Shown: piece after piece, positions 44,355 through 53,650 of the stretch
Position numbering within the stretch: the stretch's first letter is position 1
Layout: every line of letters starts with the position of its first letter
NCBI RefSeq assembly: GCF_001280425.1
Contig: NZ_LIUF01000002.1
Span: 682,001-746,000 of the forward strand
Length of the DNA: 64,000 nt
DNA from: Haloarcula rubripromontorii
GTDB lineage: Archaea > Halobacteriota > Halobacteria > Halobacteriales > Haloarculaceae
Reading direction: 5' to 3'
Position numbers and translations under genes: made by a program
Notes under the pieces: model-generated
Told to the model about the DNA's origin: nothing
Databases searched by the model: none
What the model saw: the letters and a program-made list of their open reading frames with translations, nothing else

Positions 44355-45056
44355 CTAACACGCCTCGCAGCTGCAGTAGCGCTCGCAGACGGGGTTCGTA
44401 CAGTCGGGACTACGCGCTGAGCAGAACTCCCTGCCGTGGGTAATAAGCAGGACGTGCAGCGGATAGGTCAGTTCGTCGGGAATGAGCGCGTCTAACTCGT
44501 CGTGGGCACGCTTGTTCGTTGCCGACTCGGTCACTAGCCCGAACCGCTTGGAGACCCGCTCGACGTGGGTGTCGACAGCCATCGTTGGCTTCCCGAAGTG
44601 GAAGTTCAGGACGACGCTGGCGGTCTTTGGGCCGACGCCCTTGATGTCGGTGAGCCAGCCTTTCGCCTCGTCAGCAGGCATGGCGTCGAGGAAGGCAAGA
44701 GAGTAGGCACCGCCGGTTTCCTCGCGGATGGCTGTAAGCGCCCGCTGAATACGGGCAGCCTTCTGATCGGGGAGCCCTGCAACGCGGATGGTGTCGGCCA
44801 GCTTTCCGTGGTCTGCGGTCTCAATGGCTGCGAAGTCGTCATACGCTGTGAACAGCGCCTCGGTGGCTCGGCGCGTGTTTTCGTCGGCGACGTTCTGTGA
44901 GAGAATCGTCGTCACCAGCTGTCGAACCCCTTCACCAGGGTCGGCGTTGGCATCGGCACCGTGATCGCTCGTGCGTTCGACTGGCCCATGCAGCGAGACG
45001 AGGTCATCGTGGAGGTCACGAACATCGGCGGTGTCCCACTCCTCAATCGTCGACAT
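44355..45056 (-). CDS. nth: Endonuclease III, DNA glycosylase/AP lyase
   Basis: A 233-residue base-excision repair enzyme that removes oxidised pyrimidines. It has the helix-hairpin-helix IKGVGPKTASVVL with catalytic Lys144, and Asp162 in VDTHVERVSKRFG. The iron-sulfur loop at the C-terminus has cysteines spaced C-x6-C-x4-C, then C-x3-C or C-x5-C (CSARSPDCTNPVCERYCSCE), not the usual C-x6-C-x2-C-x5-C. The ATG at 45056 is preferred over an upstream in-frame codon at 45086, as the first ten residues are not conserved. It is a single gene between convergent and divergent neighbours. Confidence 0.92.
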   Translation of the reverse strand: MSTIEEWDTADVRDLHDDLVSLHGPVERTSDHGADANADPGEGVRQLVTTILSQNVADENTRRATEALFTAYDDFAAIETADHGKLADTIRVAGLPDQKAARIQRALTAIREETGGAYSLAFLDAMPADEAKGWLTDIKGVGPKTASVVLNFHFGKPTMAVDTHVERVSKRFGLVTESATNKRAHDELDALIPDELTYPLHVLLITHGREFCSARSPDCTNPVCERYCSCEAC

Positions 45057-45357
45057 ATTGTTCGACACGGACTGGACCGACTTCAAGACACTGACGCCTC
45101 GTTCGGTTTCGATCCACGACGCCCCTACACCGTGGCAGATCCGATTTTCGACGGAGCCATACCACTCACCGTGTGACTGCCAGGCGGCAGCAGCGAGATC
45201 GGAATTGAGGCAGTCTACTGGAGTACGTCCCTCTCAGTATCCAATGGTATTTCGCGATGGGCGGGGGTAGTCACAGACGCCTTCGCCCGGGTATGACGAG
45301 ATATAGTTGTCACTGATTGTGAATACCTTCTTAGCTATGCGAAGTAAATGGCCGTGC

Positions 45358-46122
45358 ATGGGGATGCGCTGTGAACTATTCGGACATGACTTCGGAGCCT
45401 CGAAAATAGAGGAGTCCTATGATGAAGGCGAGCGCGGCACTGTTCTAACCGTTCGGGAATATCGGTCTTGCCAGCGATGTGGCCACATCCGCAATATCTC
45501 CGAGAACCGGGGCTTGATATCCACGACAGAGGAATCGAAAGCAAACGATGGCCCGCCGGACAAGGCCGAATACAGCGCCGAGACTCGGCAGCCAGCGGAA
45601 CGGCAAGAGAGGGTAGCAGACGAGACTGAAGCGACAGATACGGCACAGGCGTCGGAAACGGATCCGACTGAGTCTCCCGAATCAGCGACGACCACGCCGG
45701 AAACGGTCGGAGACCAATCCCCGGATGCGGAAGTGAGTGATGCGTCTATGACGGAGATTTCATCGACACCACCAGAGAAGACTGACGATGCTGTAATCCT
45801 GTCGGAATCAGAGCCACAGGAGCCAGCTGACGCCAGCACCCCGCCGCTGAACAACGACGATGCAGTCATCATCGATGCTGCTACAGATACTGCACACTCA
45901 CCGTCTGAAACATCCGACGGGCCAGATAGTAGAAACGACCGGGACCGGAGCCCACCCACAGCGGATGACGGAGAGAATACTTCAGCCGACTCGGAGCCCA
46001 GTTATACGTGCCCGAGGTGTGCGTTCGAACTCCCTGCGAGTGAATCGTCGTTCTTTGCCGGTGATGTCTGTCCGCAGTGCCGAGTCGGCTACCTTGAGGA
46101 TACAGCAGACAGCGAATCGTGA
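45358..46122 (+). CDS. Haloarchaeal zinc-ribbon protein with acidic linker
   Basis: A 254-residue protein with an N-terminal module MGMRCELFGHDFGASK and the cysteine pair SCQRCGHIR, a long low-complexity Ser/Thr/Glu/Asp/Pro region (about 60-215), and a C-terminal zinc ribbon CPRCAFELP...CPQC (two CxxC knuckles, about 222-243). This arrangement occurs in uncharacterised haloarchaeal proteins. Zinc ribbons at both ends joined by a disordered linker suggest a scaffold or nucleic-acid/protein binding role. The ATG at 45358 is chosen because the conserved module starts there. It opens a group of uncharacterised genes around a salactin-like gene. Confidence 0.75.
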   Translation: MGMRCELFGHDFGASKIEESYDEGERGTVLTVREYRSCQRCGHIRNISENRGLISTTEESKANDGPPDKAEYSAETRQPAERQERVADETEATDTAQASETDPTESPESATTTPETVGDQSPDAEVSDASMTEISSTPPEKTDDAVILSESEPQEPADASTPPLNNDDAVIIDAATDTAHSPSETSDGPDSRNDRDRSPPTADDGENTSADSEPSYTCPRCAFELPASESSFFAGDVCPQCRVGYLEDTADSES

Positions 46123-46190
46123 GCCGTCGACGAAACGTGGCCCCATAGAGAGTGTCGGCGGGAGATTATCGTTCCCCGGTGAGTCTCCGA

Positions 46191-46880
46191 TCAATAGTTT
46201 TGGAACAGCAGTTTTCGCACGTCGTCTTTTGTCCGTGCGCTCACCGTCGACCCATCGGGGAGCGTGACTTCGTAGGGTTCGTCGTTTTCGTCAGACCGAG
46301 TCCACTTTTCGTCATGTTCGGTCAGTAAACGGTTCGCGACGGAAAGGGTGTCTCCCGGAGTGTTGTTGGCCGACTCGTCTGGTTCGGCTGCGTCATCGGT
46401 TTCGACGGTAGCGGATGCTGGACCAGTCTGTGCCGGCGCACCGCCTTGTGCTCCACCGTGTCCGTTGCTCGGCGTCTCTCCTGACTCATCTGGACCAGTA
46501 CCCCTCTCCTCAGTACCTTCGCTCGCGCTCGTGTCGGATTCGATGTCTGCAAGGCGCGTCGCGAGTTCACTCGTCCCAAGCGCCGAGAGCAGTTTCCCTC
46601 GCATCTCGTCGGCTTCAATACCGCTCCCGGGAACCTCCGGCACGTTGGACGCGATGCGCTGGAGTTCCGGATACTCAGCTGCGGCGATTCGCTCGTAGTC
46701 GGGACGACTCAGGCCTTGCTCGTCTTCGAGGCGGTCCGGCGGTGTGTATGTATCGAGGAGGTAGGCAACAACATCTTGCGTACGAATATGACCGTACGTC
46801 TCGATGAACGCGTCTTCAAGATCCTCCCGCACCGATGTTAAATCCGCCTGTTGTGTGTCCGTAATCTCGATTTCTGGCAT
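46191..46880 (-). CDS. Conserved haloarchaeal protein of unknown function
   Basis: A 229-residue cytoplasmic protein. Residues 1-100 are ordered and helical (DLTSVREDLEDAFIETYGHI, then VVAYLLDTYTPPD), residues 105-170 are a low-complexity Gly/Glu/Pro/Asp linker, and the C-terminal part (LLTEHDEKWTRSDENDEPYE, then VTLPDGSTVSARTKDDVRKL) looks like a small beta-rich domain. I do not recognise the family. The ATG at 46880 is favoured by a TATA-like ttatgag about 27 bases upstream; 46892 is the alternative. Head-to-head with the following zinc-ribbon gene. Confidence 0.65.
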   Translation of the reverse strand: MPEIEITDTQQADLTSVREDLEDAFIETYGHIRTQDVVAYLLDTYTPPDRLEDEQGLSRPDYERIAAAEYPELQRIASNVPEVPGSGIEADEMRGKLLSALGTSELATRLADIESDTSASEGTEERGTGPDESGETPSNGHGGAQGGAPAQTGPASATVETDDAAEPDESANNTPGDTLSVANRLLTEHDEKWTRSDENDEPYEVTLPDGSTVSARTKDDVRKLLFQNY

Positions 46881-46973
46881 CGCTTCCAACATTGGTCGCC
46901 CATCTCATAACTCGTTCCCTGGACGGCGAAAACTGACGGAACCATTGTATAGCAGAGACACGCATACTCTGGT

Positions 46974-47447
46974 ATGTGGTGTCCCCGCTGCGATTCCGAC
47001 CTCAGCACATATACGCTTGCGACCGCTGATCAGACAGCTATCGTCTGTGAATCGTGCGGCTTCGCAGGCATCCCTGCGTCACATCACACCGAGGCGACCC
47101 CTCCAGAGTCCTGGGAATTCGCATTTTCACGGTTCAACCAGCATCCTGACTCTAACCTCGGTAACCCCGAACATACTGACAGAATACCCAGCGTCCCGAT
47201 TCCGGAAGGTGACGAGTCCACAGACCGACCAGAGTTCTCGCTTGAACAGGCTGGTGTCTCGGTCGGCATCTCTCTGGGGTCAGATGCGAACATACTCCAA
47301 CAGGACGCTGCTGACGAATTGAACCGTGTTATCGACGAGAGTGACCGCGAACGGAGTGGCGAATCCACAGCCAACTTTGAGGAGAGCGATGGGACCGATC
47401 AAAACGCAGAAAGTGATGTCGTCGAAAACGGGGACGAAACTGCGTAA
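46974..47447 (+). CDS. Small zinc-ribbon protein
   Basis: A 157-residue protein whose first 35 residues form a zinc ribbon with MWCPRCDSDL and VCESCGFAGI (CxxC ... CxxC). The rest is acidic with a short ordered part SWEFAFSRFNQ and a disordered tail. No enzymatic motif is seen. Divergent from the previous gene and convergent with the salactin-like gene. Together with the zinc-ribbon protein at 45358 it may be an adaptor in this group, which is only an inference from proximity. Confidence 0.65.
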   Translation: MWCPRCDSDLSTYTLATADQTAIVCESCGFAGIPASHHTEATPPESWEFAFSRFNQHPDSNLGNPEHTDRIPSVPIPEGDESTDRPEFSLEQAGVSVGISLGSDANILQQDAADELNRVIDESDRERSGESTANFEESDGTDQNAESDVVENGDETA

Positions 47448-47535
47448 CGCCCGCTGTCGGGTGTATCGCTTGGAGCGAGGCAGGAGCAGATCCCGACTGA
47501 CTCAGGCGAGCGGCGCTGTTATCCGCGAGTGCCCG

Positions 47536-48564
47536 TTACTCGGCGGTGGTATCCGGCTCTTCGGCCTGCTCGGCTTGCCCTTCCCGCTCTTCTTCCGACC
47601 GCGCTGCGACGAGCGCCCCCTGTGCGACACTATACAGTGGGTTCTCGGCCTGGCGGACGTCGCTAATCGAGAACGGGATCTCAGAGTCGTTTATCCGTTC
47701 GGCGAACAGTTCTTCAAAGCCGTCAGGACTGGATGTCCCGCCAGTCACGACGACCGGGACATCCAGTCCCTCCTCGACGTCCTCTTCATCAACTTCACTG
47801 ATGATGTTCTCGATGACGTAGTCGAGGAGATTATCGTAATAAATGCTCAGTGCACCCTCAATACCACCGACATCCGTCTCGAAGTTTAGTGCGAAGTCTT
47901 CCTCTTTTACCGAGGTAACCTTATCCACGGGCGTGCCAGTCGCCTGTGCAGCTTGCTCGTCGATCCAGTCACCACCGCGTGCGATAGAGAACTTCATCAC
48001 GGGGACTGCATAGTACGACAAGCAGACGTTTGTCATCCCAGCGCCGAAGCTGATTCCGAGGCCGGTGAACTCCCGATTTGCTAACTCGGAATAAATAACG
48101 GCCATCCCCTCATTGATCGGCTCTGGGCTGTATCCCATATCAGTAAGCAGTGACTCGATCGTCTTTTGATGATACAGCGTCGAGACATCGGCGTCGATAG
48201 GATCCGCAGGAACAGAGAAAAACAGCCGCTCGTTCGGATACTCCGGCTGTCCGACTACCTGTTCAGTAATGAGCTTAATCATCGGAATGGCTGATTGCTC
48301 GTCGCTTGAGAGAATCCCAGCCTGCATCGGTCGGCGTGTCTCCTCACTGAAGATGTTCGCGAAATTCAGGGCGTCATCACCGACGATATAGACCCGATCA
48401 TCCTTGCGGATGTGGAGAACGTCACTTCGCGACAGCATCTGCTCGGCCATGTCGCTGTAGTCAATTTCAACAAAGGAGTTCCGCTGCTGCACGAACACTG
48501 TTTCGTTACCATCTTGACGTGCAGACAGGAGGTTCATCGTACCGACATCGAGACCTTGGGGCAT
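47536..48564 (-). CDS. Salactin-like actin homologue
   Basis: A 342-residue protein of the actin/Hsp70 ATPase fold, starting [20 protein letters not shown] (phosphate 1 loop), with [20 protein letters not shown] (phosphate 2) near 167-186 and [20 protein letters not shown] (adenosine region) near 270-289. Length and motifs fit the haloarchaeal actin relatives known as salactin, a dynamic filament former at cell poles in Halobacterium. A strong GGGAGGA ribosome site lies 10-16 bases before the ATG, and a TATA-like CTATATTATAG is about 50 bases upstream, so the mRNA has a leader. The acidic Glu-rich tail ([19 protein letters not shown]) could bind partners. Function in this organism is inferred. 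Confidence 0.82.
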   Translation of the reverse strand: MPQGLDVGTMNLLSARQDGNETVFVQQRNSFVEIDYSDMAEQMLSRSDVLHIRKDDRVYIVGDDALNFANIFSEETRRPMQAGILSSDEQSAIPMIKLITEQVVGQPEYPNERLFFSVPADPIDADVSTLYHQKTIESLLTDMGYSPEPINEGMAVIYSELANREFTGLGISFGAGMTNVCLSYYAVPVMKFSIARGGDWIDEQAAQATGTPVDKVTSVKEEDFALNFETDVGGIEGALSIYYDNLLDYVIENIISEVDEEDVEEGLDVPVVVTGGTSSPDGFEELFAERINDSEIPFSISDVRQAENPLYSVAQGALVAARSEEEREGQAEQAEEPDTTAE

Positions 48565-48730
48565 ACAGCTGTATTCCTCCCACCAAGTTGAAAAAACTAG
48601 CCTATAATATAGAACCAGTTACAGCTTACGTACCAACACTACACCGAGGGGTGCGTAGGAGTCTACTACCACGCTAAAACCCACGCAACGTGACTGGCAC
48701 CGTAGAAGGCATGTGGTCCGATCAGACGGG

Positions 48731-49687
48731 TTAGTCGAACAATAATGACCGAAGACGGCTCATAACTCCCTTCTCCTCTCCGACACCAGTTTCTACATCA
48801 TCGTCTGCACCCTGCTTATTCCGGAACTCGGTAAGCGCGTTGACCTGCGCTTCGGTGCCAGTACTTCGGTCCGTTTTTGATTGGCCACCCTGCAGCTGCC
48901 TGAGTCCATCTACTGCGTCGTCAACGTCGTTACTGTCAGCCCGTGTCGTGGTCGCCTCGGAGTTCTCGATAGCTGTCCGGTCGAGGTCCGAGTCTGTGTC
49001 CGGCATATCCAGATTCAGCCGTTTGGTCTTTGGCTGTTGTTCGACGCCACCCCACGACAGTTCCGCCCCGTCCAGAGCCTGCTCTATGTCGTTGTCAACA
49101 TCTGCCTTGCTGACCGACGCTGACTCACTCTCGGCTGACTCAACCGAGTCGGCCGATTCGCCCGGGGCTGTCGCCTGCTCAAGGTAATGTGCGACCAGTG
49201 CCGCTCCTGTCGAAGCTGCAAGCGTAACTAGACCAGTAGCGTAGACGCTAATCGTCCAGACGCTACCGTTGATACCCTCGTTGGTTGTCCATTCGTACGG
49301 GAAGACATCAACCAAAATTACGGTTGCAGCGAGACAGAATACTGCGCCAACGGCACTGACAAGTCGGGTCTTGAGACCCACGGGGAGGAGCACGACGACG
49401 CTCAATAGCACGGAGGGAAGCCCGATGAACCCGACGACGAGTGCGACCTCCCGGATCTGCCAGTACAGCGTACTCCCGGATTCAAGCACGTTACTGTACA
49501 AAAAGAGGCAGAATCCGACAACGGCAAGCGTGACTCCAGCGAAAAAGAGGCCAAACCCGATATAGATGTCTCGCTCTTTCGCCGGTTCGCCGATATAATC
49601 GTGATAGGCCGACCTGAGCGTGTCGCGATAGCCCGACACAGGATCGGAAGATTCGGAGGACCTGTTCGATGTAGATGCAGGGCTCAT
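48731..49687 (-). CDS. Haloarchaeal membrane protein with long cytoplasmic tail
   Basis: A 318-residue protein with four predicted membrane helices between about 42 and 165 (IGFGLFFAGVTLAVVGFCLF; ALVVGFIGLPSVLLSVVVLL; a third near AVGAVFCLAATVILV; a fourth near ISVYATGLVTLAAS). The remaining 150 residues are acidic and partly helical, ending LRSLLFD. It resembles uncharacterised haloarchaeal DUF families. It lies upstream of the salactin-like gene on the same strand, 167 bases away, and could anchor cytoskeletal partners, but this is speculation from gene order. Confidence 0.75.
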   Translation of the reverse strand: MSPASTSNRSSESSDPVSGYRDTLRSAYHDYIGEPAKERDIYIGFGLFFAGVTLAVVGFCLFLYSNVLESGSTLYWQIREVALVVGFIGLPSVLLSVVVLLPVGLKTRLVSAVGAVFCLAATVILVDVFPYEWTTNEGINGSVWTISVYATGLVTLAASTGAALVAHYLEQATAPGESADSVESAESESASVSKADVDNDIEQALDGAELSWGGVEQQPKTKRLNLDMPDTDSDLDRTAIENSEATTTRADSNDVDDAVDGLRQLQGGQSKTDRSTGTEAQVNALTEFRNKQGADDDVETGVGEEKGVMSRLRSLLFD

Positions 49688-49731
49688 TCAATTTGTCATT
49701 TCGTTCGGATGGGTGTTAAAGATGAGCTTAC

Positions 49732-50275
49732 TCAATTCTCCCGACGATAATCCAAGATCATAATCCCACGATTCACGGCGTACATAGTGCCGACAAGCGT
49801 GGTTTCACCTCGTTCCTGTACCACCGCTGGCTGTTTACCACGGTCGATCTTGTCCCTGTACTGCTGGGAGACGTCCCAGATGGCGACGGTGCCGACGGTG
49901 ACGGGAATCACCCATATCGCTGGCAGGAGAACGACCGAGACAGCCCTCACATTTGTCGAAACATGCTGGATGTGCTCGAAAAACCACGTTCGGGGTTGGA
50001 GGTCAGTGGCGCGAAACTGGCAGATATCGCTCACAGTGTGGTGAGTGTGATGCCACCGAAGGCGAGCATGATGTTCCGAACTGGTTCCCGTAGCTGCGGA
50101 ACCACGTGCCCATGGCGACGAGGCCGACGCCAGATGCACCGAAGAGTCCGATGGCCACCCAGTCGACGGTGCCAGAAGTGCCTCCGTCGGCGGAGCAAAT
50201 ACAGTAGCCATTGAGACTCGATGCACACCCGAGTGCACGACTGCAGTGTGATCGGCGTGTAAATCGTTTCAATTG
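49732..50275 (-). pseudogene. Membrane protein gene with frame breaks
   Basis: Three minus-strand frames join into one plausible protein: GTVDWVAIGLFGASGVGLVA and MGTWFRSYGNQF in the first, RNIMLAFGGITLTTL in the second, and AVSVVLLPAIWVIPVTVGTV to YAVNRGIMILDYRREN in the third. Two to three membrane segments are recognisable. At least two indels are needed, so the gene is broken unless the sequence has errors. No family was recognised. An intact small membrane protein gene follows on the other strand. Confidence 0.45.
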
Positions 50276-50351
50276 TTACTATAGATATGCCAGCCACCCA
50301 CAGAGTGACTTTATCTGTCGCCTACAGCTACAGTCTGCCACTTGACGAACG

Positions 50352-50618
50352 ATGAGTACCGACCAATCGCTCGAAATTCTTGTCGTGGCCATTCTCTACA
50401 TGTGCATGTTTCTGATGGTCATCGGACCGGCTCTTGAGTCGGTTACCGGCCTGCAAGCGCTCTCAGTGGACGGTGTGAGAGGTATCGAACGCACATGGGA
50501 GTTAGTCTCAAATCCACAGGGCTGGGTACTCTGTCTTGGCTACGTCCCTGTCCATTACACGTACCTGTTCGTCCGCGCACGACTCGCTGGTGAATCGATT
50601 GCTGCCTACTGGGAGTAG
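50352..50618 (+). CDS. Small membrane protein
   Basis: An 88-residue protein with a hydrophobic helix near residues 9-27 (ILVVAILYMCMFLMVIGPAL) and a second near 57-75 (GWVLCLGYVPVHYTYLFV). No family recognised. The TATA-like ctttat near 50309 lies about 40 bases before the ATG. It borders element debris on the right and a broken membrane gene on the left. Coding potential is moderate. Confidence 0.5.
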   Translation: MSTDQSLEILVVAILYMCMFLMVIGPALESVTGLQALSVDGVRGIERTWELVSNPQGWVLCLGYVPVHYTYLFVRARLAGESIAAYWE

Positions 50619-50788
50619 TCCAACGCTCGTAGAACTGTATACAGGAGAATAAAACGGGACTCTGTGATGTCTTGCAGTGGAAAGAACTAGTCGTACCTAC
50701 TCACAGTCGGCAGTGGTCATTTCACATCTGACCTCGAAGCGCGGGAGAGCCGGTAGACCGCGATGCCGCCAACACGATGTCGTGTCCA

Positions 50789-50832
50789 TTGACCTCCTCC
50801 CGCGCCTGAAGACGCGGGAATCCCGCCACGGG
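50789..50832. repeat. IS200/IS605 right-end hairpin
   Basis: The sequence cctcccgcgcctgaagacgcgggaa forms a hairpin (cccgcg ... cgcggg around cctgaaga). It lies just after the stop of the TnpB fragment on the minus strand, the position of the right-end hairpin that the element's Y1 transposase recognises. A similar hairpin lies at 11880-11922. Confidence 0.6.
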
Positions 50833-50863
50833 ATTTCAGGCCGAGTGCAACGACCCTGTGGTT

Positions 50864-51049
50864 TCAAGACGCATACGTTCCAAGCGTCTCCTGCTGGATT
50901 TCATCATCGGCTTGGCTGTCTTGTGGCGCGGTCAAACGCGCCCCATCCTCAGCCGAGTCATCGTCGTTCTTGTGTTCTCTGGAGCGACTCTCTCCGCTGA
51001 GGTAGCAGTCTGCGATATTTATCGCCCCGTTCACATCGGCTTGACGGGA
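50864..51049 (-). pseudogene. TnpB C-terminal remnant
   Basis: The frame reads QADVNGAINIADCYLSGES, then SREHKNDDDSAEDGARLTAP and ends LGTYAS. The D-V-N-A-A-x-N-I element is the last RuvC motif plus tail of haloarchaeal TnpB. A stop codon and loss of similarity at 51050 show that the rest of the nuclease is gone. The end hairpin of the element remains downstream. This is a scar, incapable of encoding a nuclease. Confidence 0.75.
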
Positions 51050-51060
51050 TTAAAGCGGGC

Positions 51061-51440
51061 GAACGTCAGTATCCATCCGGGGAGTGCCGAAAGCGGGAGG
51101 AACGCGCTTGACAGGAAAACAGCGGGAACTGCAACAAGTTAGCCCCGATGACCGTCGATTCCCGGTGACGATTGCTACTGCGTTTGAGAGCGCGATGAGC
51201 AGCGGTCCACACCCCTATCCGACTCAGAACTGATCAGTGTCATCGTCTGGAGCGATGACAGCGAGATTCAGGACACGAACAACGCCGTCGACGTTGCAAC
51301 GCACTTGGAGGACCGAGAGAGTCACATGGCTGTCTACCGGCGGCGTACTTGTCTCAAATGCCGCTCACGTCACGCGGGGCTGTCCGAGTAATTGTCTCCG
51401 TGGAAAGACAGGGCGGGCAATTTCATGAGCGGTTGATAAT
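51061..51440. other. Decayed region right of the TnpB scar
   Basis: A plus-strand frame (51222-51392) reads SVIVWSDDSEIQDTNNAVDV and CLKCRSRH without start codon or recognisable family. The stretch looks like the remains of an inserted or replaced gene. Confidence 0.4.
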
Positions 51441-52325
51441 TCAGTGCCGCTCTTGCTCCCACTCACGTACGTGTGGGTTCTCCGGAGTGAACCAGCCTGC
51501 AAGGCCGTCCGCATCGGTTCGTATGCCGACGGCCCGCCGTGACCAGTCGACTACGGCTTTCCCCGCTGAAAAAACGACCACAGGAGCGAAAACCGATAGA
51601 TCCACTCCGGCTGCCCCACCCGCAGCGGCAGGAATGACGAGTCCACCGAAAACCAGATCGAGTATGAATCCGAATACCAACAGACCGATAATCGTCACCG
51701 GAACCACGACAATCGCCAGCATAATATAAAAGGCCACGACCCGCTGTGCCGCCTCAACTGTCATATATGCCGACCAGTCTTCGTATGTCCTCGGTGCGAA
51801 ATACTCCCGTCGGAGTTCAGCGAGTTGCGACGTACAGACTATCAGGGACCCGAGTATGACAGTCGGTGACCGAAGAGCGGTCACCGGATTCGACAGGGTG
51901 TTAGTTAGATAGCCCCACAGTATGGCGAGAAACAGCACGACAGCTAGCGACCGTCCGACGACAGGGAGGTTCCGTCGGTACATCGGAGGGAGGCGTGACT
52001 CGACTGCCTCCGGAAGCACGCTTTTGAACCAGTTTATCGGTTCGGGCTCGCCGCTCCAGGTGTCCTCGTCGACCTCCTCGCGTCTCCCGTAGCCAACGAT
52101 ATAGAACTCGCGGTCTTTTAAGACGACTGGCTGTTTCGCGAACAATGCTGCCACGCTGTAGGCAGCCACCATCACGACGACTTCGATCCAGTAGAGGACC
52201 AGAAGTTCGGCTGCACGCCATCCCAGAACCACGACTCCTGCCACCGGAAGTGAATTCGAGACGAGAACAAGAGTCAGTGTGAGCCACTGCTGGTCAGCAC
52301 GTCGCTGGAGGGCTGCTGAAGACAT
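51441..52325 (-). CDS. DUF6498-type membrane protein
   Basis: A 294-residue protein with about seven hydrophobic segments. It begins LTLTLVLVSNSLPVAGVVVL with LLVLYWIEVVVMVAAYSVAA, where the Y-W-x-E pattern is typical of DUF6498. A polar segment (about 70-120) separates this from the other helices. Function is unknown. It is on the same strand as the next two membrane-protein genes but not close enough to be one operon. Confidence 0.7.
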   Translation of the reverse strand: MSSAALQRRADQQWLTLTLVLVSNSLPVAGVVVLGWRAAELLVLYWIEVVVMVAAYSVAALFAKQPVVLKDREFYIVGYGRREEVDEDTWSGEPEPINWFKSVLPEAVESRLPPMYRRNLPVVGRSLAVVLFLAILWGYLTNTLSNPVTALRSPTVILGSLIVCTSQLAELRREYFAPRTYEDWSAYMTVEAAQRVVAFYIMLAIVVVPVTIIGLLVFGFILDLVFGGLVIPAAAGGAAGVDLSVFAPVVVFSAGKAVVDWSRRAVGIRTDADGLAGWFTPENPHVREWEQERH

Positions 52326-52762
52326 CCAGAAGGGGTGTCAGTACGGCCGAGATATCTGTGTTTCTATATTCCGAGACAGCGAAAGGAAGGTACTCACAGG
52401 CGATAGCTCCTCGTATCGGTGTCCCCCTCGGTTCGTGTCCCATTGTGGGGCCGCAGTGCCGACAGTGGCACTCGACTCTACCTGTCTCCGAGTTGGGTAT
52501 CGCGTGCTGGCGCCGGAACTCTGAGCGGTCGATGACTTGCGACCTGCCCCCGGGATGAATTTCTGGCCGGAGATCGAACTCGTCGCAGTCGGGCTGCTCG
52601 TCGCCTGGCCCCAGAACGTCTGTCCGCGTTCCTCATCTTCAATAGCTACAATTGAGCGCCCCTCAAGTCCGTTTGGGGGGAGCTACTTGGGTATCGGGCT
52701 ACCACACGAAAGAATACTACAGCCTTGGCTGGGTCTAGCAGATCCGAGCGGACAGAACTGAA
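52326..52762. other. Intergenic region without a recognisable gene
   Basis: Frames up to about 110 codons exist on the minus strand but lack start codons, hydrophobic pattern or motif. No promoter repeat or RNA was recognised. Confidence 0.45.
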
Positions 52763-53599
52763 CTATTGTGACGGTCTCGTCCACCACCGAAGCAAGTAGA
52801 CGATTGCGGATATCCAGAATGCCGCAAGGAAGACATACATCGCATCGCCTTGCGGGTATATTGACTGTGTGAACTCCAGTGAAACTGCATAGCCGATAGC
52901 AGCGACAAAGATGGGGACGCCGACGTGTGCGAGAACATATGACTGTTGGGTGGTATCCTGCAGCCAATCTCCCTGGCTATGAAGATACATCGCGACCACT
53001 GTTAGCGGGGTCAAAACCAGTATCAAGCCGATAAGTCCGAACGCAGCAAGAATCGACACGAGAGCAGTTGTTGAAGCGAAGAAAACGGCCCAGATGACGA
53101 GTGGTGACAAGACAACGTAGCCGAATATAATAAGCGGCCATCCTCCGGGGAGATCGATACGTGATTCAAACTGCTCGACGAGAGCTAACGAGAACGGATA
53201 CCGCCATGCTGTCCCGAAGATAGCTTTTACCATCGCAATGAGTCCGACAGCGAATGTCCAGAGCGTGACACCGAACCAAAGGACAAAAAGTCCGGAGATA
53301 GCGACACCGGCGACCGTCGACACGGACGACGGAAGAACAGAAACCTCGGTAATGCCCTGCCCAGTAAGTTCGGTATAAGTGAGGAAAGAGCCGAGCGTGA
53401 TGGCTGTTATCAGTAACACGGTGAGGTGCCAGTCAAGCGCATTACGGGCGTTTCGCTTCGTGAACTCGTCAGTGGCGAGGAGGTACAGGAGTCCAGCTCC
53501 GACGACCCCGGTTGGAATCGCGAAGAAATGGATGAGGATGCCACTGAGCGAGCGTTCATCGAGCAGTTTGGGTCCGGGCGTGGGTGGTGTGGAGGACAT
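52763..53599 (-). CDS. DUF4870-like membrane protein
   Basis: A 278-residue protein with around seven membrane helices. The first half matches the DUF4870 pattern: a helix, then FTKRNARNALDWHLTVLLI in place of the usual F-x-x-x-x-A-x-Q-A-L-N-W segment. The second half (FGYVVLSPLVIWAVFF, then LLVLTPLTV-type helices) is not assigned. Function unknown; related proteins may sense or regulate membrane stress. It is followed upstream by a membrane-bound winged-helix protein on the same strand. Confidence 0.7.
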   Translation of the reverse strand: MSSTPPTPGPKLLDERSLSGILIHFFAIPTGVVGAGLLYLLATDEFTKRNARNALDWHLTVLLITAITLGSFLTYTELTGQGITEVSVLPSSVSTVAGVAISGLFVLWFGVTLWTFAVGLIAMVKAIFGTAWRYPFSLALVEQFESRIDLPGGWPLIIFGYVVLSPLVIWAVFFASTTALVSILAAFGLIGLILVLTPLTVVAMYLHSQGDWLQDTTQQSYVLAHVGVPIFVAAIGYAVSLEFTQSIYPQGDAMYVFLAAFWISAIVYLLRWWTRPSQ

Positions 53600-53650
53600 G
53601 GGTTGAGTGGCAGGCTTCGAAGTGTGTTACTGATCTCTGATTCGTTTTGC

